Positions 1 through 5,252 of a stretch of 5,252 nucleotides of DNA are shown here, in pieces; the stretch's first letter is position 1; each line of letters opens with the position of its first letter. The notes under the pieces are model-generated. The model saw only the letters and a program-made list of their open reading frames with translations. It was not told where the DNA came from and did not search any database. The position numbers were made by a program, and so were the translations under genes. The stretch is from assembly GCA_947074265.1 (NCBI GenBank), contig CAMTPD010000163.1:1-5252 (forward strand). Reading direction: 5' to 3'. The stretch comes from an uncultured Porphyromonadaceae bacterium. Its GTDB lineage: Bacteria > Bacteroidota > Bacteroidia > Bacteroidales > CAMTPD01.

Positions 1-42
1 TCTCCGGAGTGACTGGAGTTCAGACGTGTGCTCTTCCGATCT
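1..42 (+). other. Illumina TruSeq i7 index and read-2 adapter (sequencing artefact)
   Basis: Bases 9-42 match, from memory and with no mismatch, the 34-nt Illumina multiplexing read-2 adapter: they begin GTGACTGGAGTTCAGACGTG and end in CTCTTCCGATCT. The preceding eight bases, TCTCCGGA, sit exactly where the i7 index belongs and are the reverse complement of TCCGGAGA, which I recall as TruSeq HT index D702. The orientation (index, adapter, insert) is what an untrimmed read running out of an insert would give. Genomic sequence therefore starts at about base 43, and the left edge is a contig end rather than a biological junction. No gene or regulatory role should be assigned here. Confidence 0.96.
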
Positions 43-231
43 GCGAAGGTGTAACGGAGTGTTTTAAAGATTAGTGAGAACTTTCTTTCGAGGTGACGTT
101 TTGTTTGCGGAAAGACTTTGGCAAAAGCTTTTTGCAAATGTCAACTCGCTCACATTGCGTTATTCTCTCTTCCATGTATCATTGCAAGGGTAGGATGGAG
201 TGTGTGGGAGTTGAGGCGGGCGGTGTTTGCA
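43..231. other. Non-coding stretch with no recognised gene
   Basis: No open reading frame with coding character, tRNA or other RNA gene is visible. The first part (about 63-135) loosely resembles the units of the array further right, with A-rich then T-rich halves ending in GAGG or GCGG. It includes a near-palindrome at 121-135 (GCAAAAGCTTTTTGC). The part around 190-228 is G-rich and unlike the array. The stretch may be the decayed edge of the array, or a spacer leading to a neighbouring gene lost at the contig break. I see no Bacteroides-type promoter on either strand. Confidence 0.5.
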
Positions 232-627
232 AATACTTGTTTTGTTTTCAGTGAAAACGATTTTTAGTTACAGTGAAGACTGTTTGCAATCATAACGAAG
301 AGTGAAAATAGTCTTCGTGGAGAATGAAAACATTCTTCGTGGTGACTGAAAATACTCTCCTCGAAAACTAAAATTGGTCTTGGAAAAAAGCAAACAGCGT
401 TTTTTCGAGAACGAAATAAGGTTTTTGGAAGAAGTAAACATGCTTTTTGGGCAAAGCTTGCATGCTTTTGAGGCGAATCACAAATTATTTGCTCCAAAAC
501 TCAACATTGAGTAGGTGAAAAAGCCATTTTCTGACGGTGAAAAATGAGTGTATTTCTCCAATCTAGGAGCAGAAATGCCCCTGAAAACGTAAAAATAAGG
601 CCGTGAGAAGGGCTTGTCGTTTTTGTG
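232..627. repeat. Degenerate tandem array, about 22-bp period, about 17 units
   Basis: Reading the plus strand, the sequence divides into consecutive units of 20-25 bp, most of them 22. Each starts with an A-rich half (TGAA, AGAA or AAAA), passes through a second A-run and ends in a T-rich half followed by GG, CG or CC. The clearest neighbours are 299-320 and 321-342, identical at 19 of 22 positions and both ending CTTCGTGG. Other units can be set at 252-273, 343-363, 364-383, 384-407, 408-428, 429-450, 451-473, 474-495, 496-515, 516-537, 538-559, 560-583, 584-605 and 606-627. Several units are internally palindromic. Unlike CRISPR, there are no unique spacers between conserved repeats. A period near 22 bp is about two helical turns, so phased A-tracts could bend the DNA. 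That is an inference; the function is unknown. Unit borders were set by eye. Confidence 0.7.
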
Positions 628-636
628 AAAAGGAGG

Positions 637-662
637 CTTATTGTAAATATTAAAGCAATAAG
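637..662. repeat. Small inverted repeat, 7-bp arms
   Basis: CTTATTG (637-643) and CAATAAG (656-662) are perfect reverse complements with a 12-nt A/T-rich loop. It lies just past the last clear unit of the 22-bp array and may be a further divergent unit. The stem is AT-rich and no good T-run follows on either strand, so it is weak as a terminator. The rest of 628-721 shows no gene or recognised signal. Confidence 0.4.
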
Positions 663-721
663 GGTGTAATGCGAATGCAGTAAAGTCAGATGCGAGACGA
701 AAAGAAACGAACAGCTTAGCA

Positions 722-770
722 TAAAAACGAAACAGCGGCAACCAAGGATATTTCCTCGATTGCCGCTGTT
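722..770 (-). terminator. Intrinsic terminator of the alkaline phosphatase gene
   Basis: AACAGCGGCAA (731-741) and TTGCCGCTGTT (760-770) form a perfect 11-bp GC-containing stem. The 18-nt loop can fold further through AGGA (745-748) and TCCT (753-756). On the minus strand the stem is followed by TCGTTTTTAT, a five-T run at 723-727. It lies about 60 nt beyond the phosphatase stop codon. The T-run occurs only on the minus-strand side, so it should act on leftward transcription. Confidence 0.88.
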
Positions 771-830
771 GAATATTTCTGAAGATTGCAGTCTTTTATC
801 TCAAAAACAAAAGTTACAGTTCAAGCGAAT

Positions 831-2486
831 TTATTGCAACAAGTCGCGAAGAGACTTAGGCAGATAGAAGGTATTGGTTTTGTCCATATACACAACTACC
901 GAGTTTAGTTTTACTTTATTTTTGCCTTGCTCTACGATACAAGTGTAAGGATTGATTAGCAATGTTTTCTTTTTGCCTTTCACCTCAAGAGTCGGGTAGC
1001 CATCCTTGTCTTTGGGTTCGATGATCTTGTATTTGTATCCGTCGAATACGTCGCTGTGTTTTGCAAAATACTCGGAAGTAAGCTGCGGAAGTTGTCCTTC
1101 CATGCCAAACAAGGCACAAAGGTATTTATTGATATCCGTGTTGTTCCATAAGCCAAACGGACGTGTATCTTGTGGGTGATACGAGGCTAGGAAAACGTCT
1201 TCACCTGTATGGCCGCCTGTAGTAAAGCCAAAACATGTTTTTGAAGTAAAGAACTCGCTCATGAAAGAACTCAACGATTGCTTGTTGGTTCTGTCTGCTT
1301 CGGCAAGCGGACTCAACGGATATTTTTTAAGTTCGTATATCGATTTCAATTCGTCGTCGGTAAGTTTTACTCCGGCATATTCTTCAAACAAAGCAGGCAG
1401 TTGTGCAGGAGCAGTCGCTTCAAGCTTTTTAGCAAAACCTTCGGCCGTAAGTTTAAATTGAGAGAACTGTCCAAATAGTTGATCTTTAGTCAGCTTGTCG
1501 TATCCGCCACAACGTTTGGCTCCGATGCTCAATCCGCTGTTTCCGTGGTCGGGAAGAATGATTACGGCAGTTTCACCGTTGCGTTTCGCAAAGTCAAGTG
1601 CTATGCCACACGCTTTGTCAAAGGCAAGAAACTCGGTAGCCATACCTACCGGATCGTTTGCGTGAGCAGCCCAGTCTACTTTACTACCTTCTACCATCAA
1701 GAAAAAGCCGTCTTTATCTTTCGAAAGCAGGTCGATCGCTTTGTCTGTCATTTGAGCAAGCGAAGGAATCATTGTTGTGTCGCGGTCGATATCGTACGGT
1801 AGATCGCGTTCTTCAAACAGTGCCCAAGTGCGGTTGTTGTTGGCATTTTTGAAACCTTCCATGTCGTTTAGGTATATTTCCCAACCGTTGCTCTTTAGGT
1901 ATTCTTTACCGTCTTGTTTCAGCAACGGAACACCACCGCCAAACATCACGTCGATGTCGTTGTATGCCATTTGCGAACCAATCACATCGTAATCGCCACG
2001 CTTGTAATAGTGCGCTGCACAATCGGCCGGTGTCGCATGCGTAAATTCGCATGTAACTACCAATCCTACCGCTTTACCTTGTTTCAGGCGCGCAGCTTCG
2101 AGGATTGTCATCAGTGGTTGGTAAGCCATTGTAGAATCTACAGGATAGATGTTGTCATTGCCGGCATCCCACGGATAAGTAGAAACAAAGCCGGTAATGG
2201 TTGGTACCCCTGTCATGTAACAAGATGTAGTAGGAGCCGAGTCTCCGATAGGAGCATTCGACGAATGCGTACGCACGGTTCCGCTCAAGTAAGGATCAAT
2301 GTTTAGATTGGGTGCTTGCGGGTTGTTGTACCATTGGTGCCAGCGAGCCAACGAAACGGTAGAAAGTGAAGTTCCGTCGGGAATCATCACGATAATGTTT
2401 TTTACGGGCTTTACCTTCGATACGTCGGCAGCCTGAGTTCCGGCAGCGGCGCAAAGCAGCAGCAGGAATGTTCCTAATTTTTTCAT
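831..2486 (-). CDS. Secreted alkaline phosphatase (PhoA family)
   Basis: Hydrolyses phosphate monoesters, releasing inorganic phosphate, and is likely periplasmic. The 551-residue protein starts with a signal peptide: KK at 2-3, a hydrophobic run to about residue 15, and probable cleavage near TQA-A (17-20). All metal and catalytic residues of the E. coli enzyme can be placed: D37 in IPDG, nucleophile S83 in DSAP, T152 in HATPA, R163, E266/D271/H275 in EGSKVDWAAH, D313-H314 in PDHG, and H426 in GGHTGED. H150 and W272 take the places of E. coli D153 and K328. Between H314 and H426 there are 112 residues against 42 in E. coli, so an inserted loop is present. Residues about 497-551 resemble a small beta domain. 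The start at 2486 is preferred because the 14-codon upstream extension (to 2528) precedes the signal peptide and overlaps a hairpin. It follows the M24 gene by 67 bp and is possibly cotranscribed with it; no separate promoter was seen. Confidence 0.95.
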   Translation of the reverse strand: MKKLGTFLLLLCAAAGTQAADVSKVKPVKNIIVMIPDGTSLSTVSLARWHQWYNNPQAPNLNIDPYLSGTVRTHSSNAPIGDSAPTTSCYMTGVPTITGFVSTYPWDAGNDNIYPVDSTMAYQPLMTILEAARLKQGKAVGLVVTCEFTHATPADCAAHYYKRGDYDVIGSQMAYNDIDVMFGGGVPLLKQDGKEYLKSNGWEIYLNDMEGFKNANNNRTWALFEERDLPYDIDRDTTMIPSLAQMTDKAIDLLSKDKDGFFLMVEGSKVDWAAHANDPVGMATEFLAFDKACGIALDFAKRNGETAVIILPDHGNSGLSIGAKRCGGYDKLTKDQLFGQFSQFKLTAEGFAKKLEATAPAQLPALFEEYAGVKLTDDELKSIYELKKYPLSPLAEADRTNKQSLSSFMSEFFTSKTCFGFTTGGHTGEDVFLASYHPQDTRPFGLWNNTDINKYLCALFGMEGQLPQLTSEYFAKHSDVFDGYKYKIIEPKDKDGYPTLEVKGKKKTLLINPYTCIVEQGKNKVKLNSVVVYMDKTNTFYLPKSLRDLLQ

Positions 2487-2502
2487 ATTGCGATAAATAA
2501 GA

Positions 2503-2543
2503 TGAGGCTTATATCGAATCACAATCATCCGATATAAACCTCA
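2503..2543 (-). promoter_or_regulatory. Intergenic hairpin between the M24 and phosphatase genes
   Basis: TGAGGCTTATATCG (2503-2516) and CGATATAAACCTCA (2530-2543) are inverted with a 13-nt spacer. They match at 13 of 14 positions. The one difference (2508 against 2538) is a C-A mismatch in plus-strand RNA but a G-U wobble in minus-strand RNA, so all 14 pairs can form in the transcript of the flanking genes. The minus strand continues TCTTATTTATC, U-rich but broken. It could be a weak terminator or attenuator, an mRNA-processing or stability element, or a DNA operator with dyad symmetry. It ends 16 nt before the phosphatase start. Confidence 0.65.
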
Positions 2544-2553
2544 GCGGTTAGAA

Positions 2554-3744
2554 TTATTCAAGTGTTGAAGTTAAGTCTTGTATTTCTTCAGGGAAGATGG
2601 TTAGTTTCTCTACGCCTGTTTCGGTAACGAGGAATGTATTTTCGATTCCTACCGCACCAATGCCCGGGAATACAAACTTTGGCTCTAGTGCGAAGATCAT
2701 TCCGGCTTCGAGTACATCTTTTGAACGTGGAGTAAGAACAGGGAGCTCATTGATTTGCAAACCTACACCATGTCCTACAAATTTTGCCTGCAACTTGGTT
2801 CCCATGAAATGAGCTTCGAGTCCGGCTTCTTTGGCCGTCTCGAGCGCGATGTTATACATCTCGCTGCAATGCATGCCCGGCATAGCCATTGTTTCGATAC
2901 GCTTTTGAATCTCCAGTGCAGTATTGTGTCCGTGGTAAGCAATGTCGGGTAGTTTGCCGATCGAGAATACGCGCGTCATATCTGTCATGTACGGCGTATA
3001 GTTTCCGGCCATGTCAATCATTACCGCCATACCTTCTTTGAGCTCGGTTCCGTTAGCACCCAACGGAAGAGAAGGATGCGCGCCGTTTCCGCCCAGTGCA
3101 TAATCGAATGGCGACGGAGCTTCGGCATTATCTCCCGCAAGCAAGCTTCCCATGTAGATATCCATGTTGGAACCAAATGCGCGGAACAAACCAAGTGATC
3201 CGTTTTTACGCATGCGGTATTCGATTTCGTATTGCAGATCAAGATCGGTCATGCCCGGTTTGTAGCACGAACGAATCTCCGAATAGGTCTTGGCATGCTT
3301 AGCGGCACAAATGCGTGTTTGCTCGATTTCGAGCGGAGTCTTTATCATGCGCACTTTACGTACAAGGGCTGTTGCGTTGCCGGTTTCTTCGGGATTGAAG
3401 ATCGATTGCAAGCGAACGAATTCGTTGTATGTAAGCTCGTCTCCTTCGAGTAGTATTCTTTTAGGAAGTGGCATTCCTTTCTTTTCGAGGATCTCAGTGA
3501 TTTGTTCGGGTTTGCGAATCAGTGCTACGCGCTTGTCTTCCCATGCATCGGGGCGCTTTACAAAGAAGATGGGTTCGCCTTGTTGTGGCAAGTAAAAGTA
3601 ACCGTTAAACATGACACCGGTTGTGTAATATAGGTTTACACCGATGGTAAGGATACATGCGTCGAAGTTGTTGCGTTGCATGATCGCCTGAATGCGCGAC
3701 CACTTGAGGTGAAAGTCTTGAGGTATAGTATCGATAGATTGCAT
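2554..3744 (-). CDS. M24 family metallopeptidase, Xaa-Pro aminopeptidase/dipeptidase-like
   Basis: A predicted cytoplasmic metallopeptidase of 396 residues with no signal peptide, expected to cleave peptides at an Xaa-Pro bond. Residues about 14-135 form a creatinase-like N-terminal domain and about 140-385 the pita-bread catalytic domain. The five dinuclear-metal ligands are all visible: D244 in MIDMAG, D255 in MTDMTR (the usual 11-residue spacing), H325 in GHGVG, E354 in ALEPK and E368 in GIENT. Accessory histidines common in classical PepP/PepQ enzymes appear replaced (L228, N332, K321 by my alignment), so exact specificity is uncertain. The ATG at 3744 sits about 25 nt behind a Bacteroides-type promoter with an A/T-rich leader and no Shine-Dalgarno motif. 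The stop is TAA at 2554-2556, and the phosphatase gene follows in the same direction. A non-peptidase M24 fold is possible, but complete ligands favour an active enzyme. Confidence 0.92.
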   Translation of the reverse strand: MQSIDTIPQDFHLKWSRIQAIMQRNNFDACILTIGVNLYYTTGVMFNGYFYLPQQGEPIFFVKRPDAWEDKRVALIRKPEQITEILEKKGMPLPKRILLEGDELTYNEFVRLQSIFNPEETGNATALVRKVRMIKTPLEIEQTRICAAKHAKTYSEIRSCYKPGMTDLDLQYEIEYRMRKNGSLGLFRAFGSNMDIYMGSLLAGDNAEAPSPFDYALGGNGAHPSLPLGANGTELKEGMAVMIDMAGNYTPYMTDMTRVFSIGKLPDIAYHGHNTALEIQKRIETMAMPGMHCSEMYNIALETAKEAGLEAHFMGTKLQAKFVGHGVGLQINELPVLTPRSKDVLEAGMIFALEPKFVFPGIGAVGIENTFLVTETGVEKLTIFPEEIQDLTSTLE

Positions 3745-3768
3745 TAAATTTATGTTTTTATGTTATTA

Positions 3769-3799
3769 CAAACCTACGGCAAAATATGCGATTATACAA
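3769..3799 (-). promoter_or_regulatory. Bacteroides-type promoter of the M24 gene
   Basis: On the minus strand, TTG (3799-3797) is followed by a 20-nt spacer and TAGGTTTG (3776-3769). This is a full match to the Bacteroidetes -7 consensus TAnnTTTG with the -33 element at the expected spacing. The predicted start of transcription, a few bases downstream near 3760-3764, gives a leader of about 16-20 nt that is almost all A and T. It lies between the terminator of the upstream hydrolase and the M24 start codon, so it probably drives the M24 gene and possibly the phosphatase. Confidence 0.75.
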
Positions 3800-3856
3800 C
3801 TATTTGCTTTGTTGTAATTGAATCTTCATACGGTGAAAATAGATTCTTGATCTCGG

Positions 3857-3913
3857 ACAAACAAGAAATCCCGATTGAGAAGCCTTGGTAGATAGGTTGT
3901 CTCAATCGGGATT
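3857..3913 (-). terminator. Intrinsic terminator of the GH95-like gene
   Basis: AATCCCGATTGAGA (3867-3880) and TCTCAATCGGGATT (3900-3913) form a perfect 14-bp stem. The 19-nt loop can continue as five more pairs past a one-base bulge (3881-3885 with 3894-3898). On the minus strand the stem is followed by TCTTGTTTGT, interrupted but T-rich. It starts 22 nt after the hydrolase stop codon and lies upstream of the M24 promoter, so it separates two transcription units. Confidence 0.85.
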
Positions 3914-3935
3914 GTACAATGTATTTAGTTGTAGA

Positions 3936-5252
3936 TTACTCTGCTACGAGCGTAAGTTCTTCTCCCGGTTTCAATTCGATCTTCATGATACCCGGTTGAG
4001 CTGTGTTGATGGCTGCATCTTTGTTTGGTGACTTTACCAAAAATGTGGCACCTGCGCCAAATGGGTCTTTTACAAAGAAGGGTGTTCCGTGGTCTGACTT
4101 GAACGTTACGCTCTTCATTTTACCACTTTCTTTTTGTGCCGAAACCAAAACGCCGCGTTGCGCACGCAGATCGCGGAACGAAATGTTGTTCCAACTAGCA
4201 GGTACGGCAGGGAATATCTTGATCGTGTCGGTATGACTTTGCAACAACATATCTTGCACGCCCGATGCAAAGGCAAAGTTTCCTTCGAGTGTAAACGGAC
4301 GGTAGGTAAAGTTGGACTTGCCCGATTTCGATTGGTCTCCGTTGACATGGAAGGTATTGCGCAGGCAGAAGCAGTTGGCAAAGTCTTGCAATGCTTTTGC
4401 CGCACCTTCGCCATCCATAGCTCTTGCTTTCATGTTGGCGAACCAGCTGTATGAATAACCTGTCCACCAGCCCGGACCAAACTCTTCTAGCGATGCGATC
4501 GAAGCGTCGATGATGGCTTTATCGGCCGCCCCGTTGCTATAATCGATCAGCCCAAGTGGGTGAAAAGGCATCATGTGCGAGAAGTGACGGTGCGAGGCAT
4601 CGTATGGATGTCCCTCTGCTACAACCAGACTGTTGTTTGCGTCGGTCGAAAAGGCCGGCATCTGGTTGTAGAGTTCTTGCCAGTGTGTGGCTTCGTTTGT
4701 GTTTCCTAATGCTGCTGCCATCTCTGCCGATGCTTTGAAGGCAAACTTCATCAAGCCCAAGTCGTAGTTGGTAATGGTTGGAAACCATGCAGTGATGCTG
4801 TTGTCATTAAACTCGGGCGATGAGCTGATGGGTAAGGTGCGCTCACCTTTATCGTTGACGATGCTTACCTCTTCGAGGTGTGTTGCTACATCTTTCAAAT
4901 AAGGATAGGCAGTTGCGGAAAGAAACTCTTTATCATCGTTGTATTTCCATTGCAAATAGAAGTGTTGAGCAAGCCATGCCGATACGGTAGGGCTAAGCGA
5001 GTACTGTATCCAACCACCCATTGGTTTTCCTTGCAAGTCGCACACGCCCGGTACGTTGAGTCCGGATGTTCCGAAGTACTTTTGGGTATAGGCTTTGTTC
5101 ACTTCTTTTTGATTCAGCAACGTATTGAGGTAACCCATTGCTTCGCTTAGGTAGTTGCCGGTATAGGCAGGCCAGTAACTCAACTGTGTGTTGAGGTCGT
5201 GGTGGTAGTCGCCTTTCCAGGGTGGCAGTTGCCCGTTGTCGGCAGTCCATAC
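3936..5252 (-). CDS. GH95-like glycoside hydrolase (alpha-L-fucosidase type), C-terminal part, cut by the window edge
   Basis: The reading frame is open to the right edge, so only the last 438 codons are visible; GH95 proteins are usually around 800 residues. The TTG at 5183 is an internal Leu codon, not a start: the frame continues upstream with PPWKGDYHHDLNTQ. Family signs, numbered from the first visible residue: NTQLSYWPA (21-29), matching the NTxMNYWPA segment of the (alpha/alpha)6 barrel; SSPE (144-147), with E147 at the general-acid position; HRHFSHM (221-227), a strong GH95 hallmark; a Trp-rich segment before MDGEG (279-283); EGNF (323-326); MLLQSH (335-340); and FPAVPASW (347-354). 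A C-terminal beta domain follows from about 355. Characterised GH95 enzymes invert alpha-1,2-linked fucose or act on alpha-L-galactosides. D19 stands where characterised enzymes have Asn. Substrate cannot be assigned; the signal peptide, if any, is out of view. Confidence 0.82.
   Translation of the reverse strand, partial: VWTADNGQLPPWKGDYHHDLNTQLSYWPAYTGNYLSEAMGYLNTLLNQKEVNKAYTQKYFGTSGLNVPGVCDLQGKPMGGWIQYSLSPTVSAWLAQHFYLQWKYNDDKEFLSATAYPYLKDVATHLEEVSIVNDKGERTLPISSSPEFNDNSITAWFPTITNYDLGLMKFAFKASAEMAAALGNTNEATHWQELYNQMPAFSTDANNSLVVAEGHPYDASHRHFSHMMPFHPLGLIDYSNGAADKAIIDASIASLEEFGPGWWTGYSYSWFANMKARAMDGEGAAKALQDFANCFCLRNTFHVNGDQSKSGKSNFTYRPFTLEGNFAFASGVQDMLLQSHTDTIKIFPAVPASWNNISFRDLRAQRGVLVSAQKESGKMKSVTFKSDHGTPFFVKDPFGAGATFLVKSPNKDAAINTAQPGIMKIELKPGEELTLVAE

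Noticed and set aside
264..497. Minus-strand open frame of 77 codons in the gene-free region
   Set aside because: It begins at TTG, has no promoter or leader signal, and its composition simply follows the 22-bp DNA repeat, with a blurred seven-residue rhythm. The array drifts out of the reading frame, so a protein is not being preserved.
232..627. CRISPR array
   Set aside because: Units are contiguous and degenerate, with no constant repeat separated by unique spacers of uniform length and no cas genes nearby.
478..741. Two overlapping minus-strand open frames (478-741 and 501-722)
   Set aside because: Both run through the end of the array, one overlaps the phosphatase terminator, and neither shows a recognisable domain, signal peptide or translation signal.
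1261..2306. Plus-strand open frames opposite the phosphatase
   Set aside because: They are antisense shadows of a gene with complete catalytic motifs; their translations show no domain features. The same applies to plus-strand frames opposite the M24 and GH95-like genes.
2451..2486. Lipoprotein signal on the phosphatase (Cys12 after LLLL)
   Set aside because: The residue before the Cys is Leu rather than Gly, Ala or Ser, and the hydrophobic run continues past it to a normal signal peptidase I site.
2487..2528. Longer phosphatase start at 2528
   Set aside because: It would put 14 charged and mixed residues before a textbook signal peptide, and its start codon falls in the loop of the intergenic hairpin.
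2487..2640. Separate Bacteroides-type promoter for the phosphatase
   Set aside because: No TAnnTTTG was found on the minus strand here. The nearest candidate (TATTTATC near 2492-2499) matches poorly and has a 22-nt spacer.

Overview
The window comes from a Bacteroidota genome, most likely a gut Bacteroidales such as Bacteroides, Parabacteroides or Prevotella. Three things point there. A GH95-type fucosidase-like enzyme is typical of glycan-foraging gut Bacteroidetes. A promoter upstream of the middle gene matches the Bacteroides -33/-7 type (TTG, 20-nt spacer, TAGGTTTG). The leaders before start codons are A/T-rich with no clear Shine-Dalgarno sequence. The left edge is a contig end: bases 1-42 read as an Illumina TruSeq i7 index plus read-2 adapter and are not genomic.

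All three genes are on the minus strand, so they read from right to left. At the right edge (3936-5252) is the C-terminal part of a GH95-like glycoside hydrolase whose N-terminus lies outside the window. A strong hairpin terminator follows it (about 3857-3913). A Bacteroides-type promoter (3769-3799) then starts a two-gene block: an intact M24-family Xaa-Pro aminopeptidase-like protein (2554-3744), a 67-bp gap with a 14-bp-stem hairpin (2503-2543), and a secreted alkaline phosphatase (831-2486). The block ends at a good intrinsic terminator (722-770).

Left of the terminator, about 680 bp hold no convincing gene. Roughly 232-627 is a degenerate tandem array of about 17 units of 20-25 bp, mostly 22 bp. 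Units are A-rich in the first half and T-rich in the second, usually end in GG, CG or CC, and several are small inverted repeats. This array is the least explained element here.

Functionally, the hydrolase would release sugar residues from host or plant glycans, the phosphatase would release phosphate outside the cytoplasm, and the M24 protein would trim proline-containing peptides in the cytoplasm. The phosphatase and the peptidase may share a transcript. The hydrolase is separated from them by the terminator and probably belongs to another unit extending to the right. I found no defence system, mobile element, CRISPR array, tRNA or rRNA. The genes themselves are ordinary families with some active-site departures, described in the findings.
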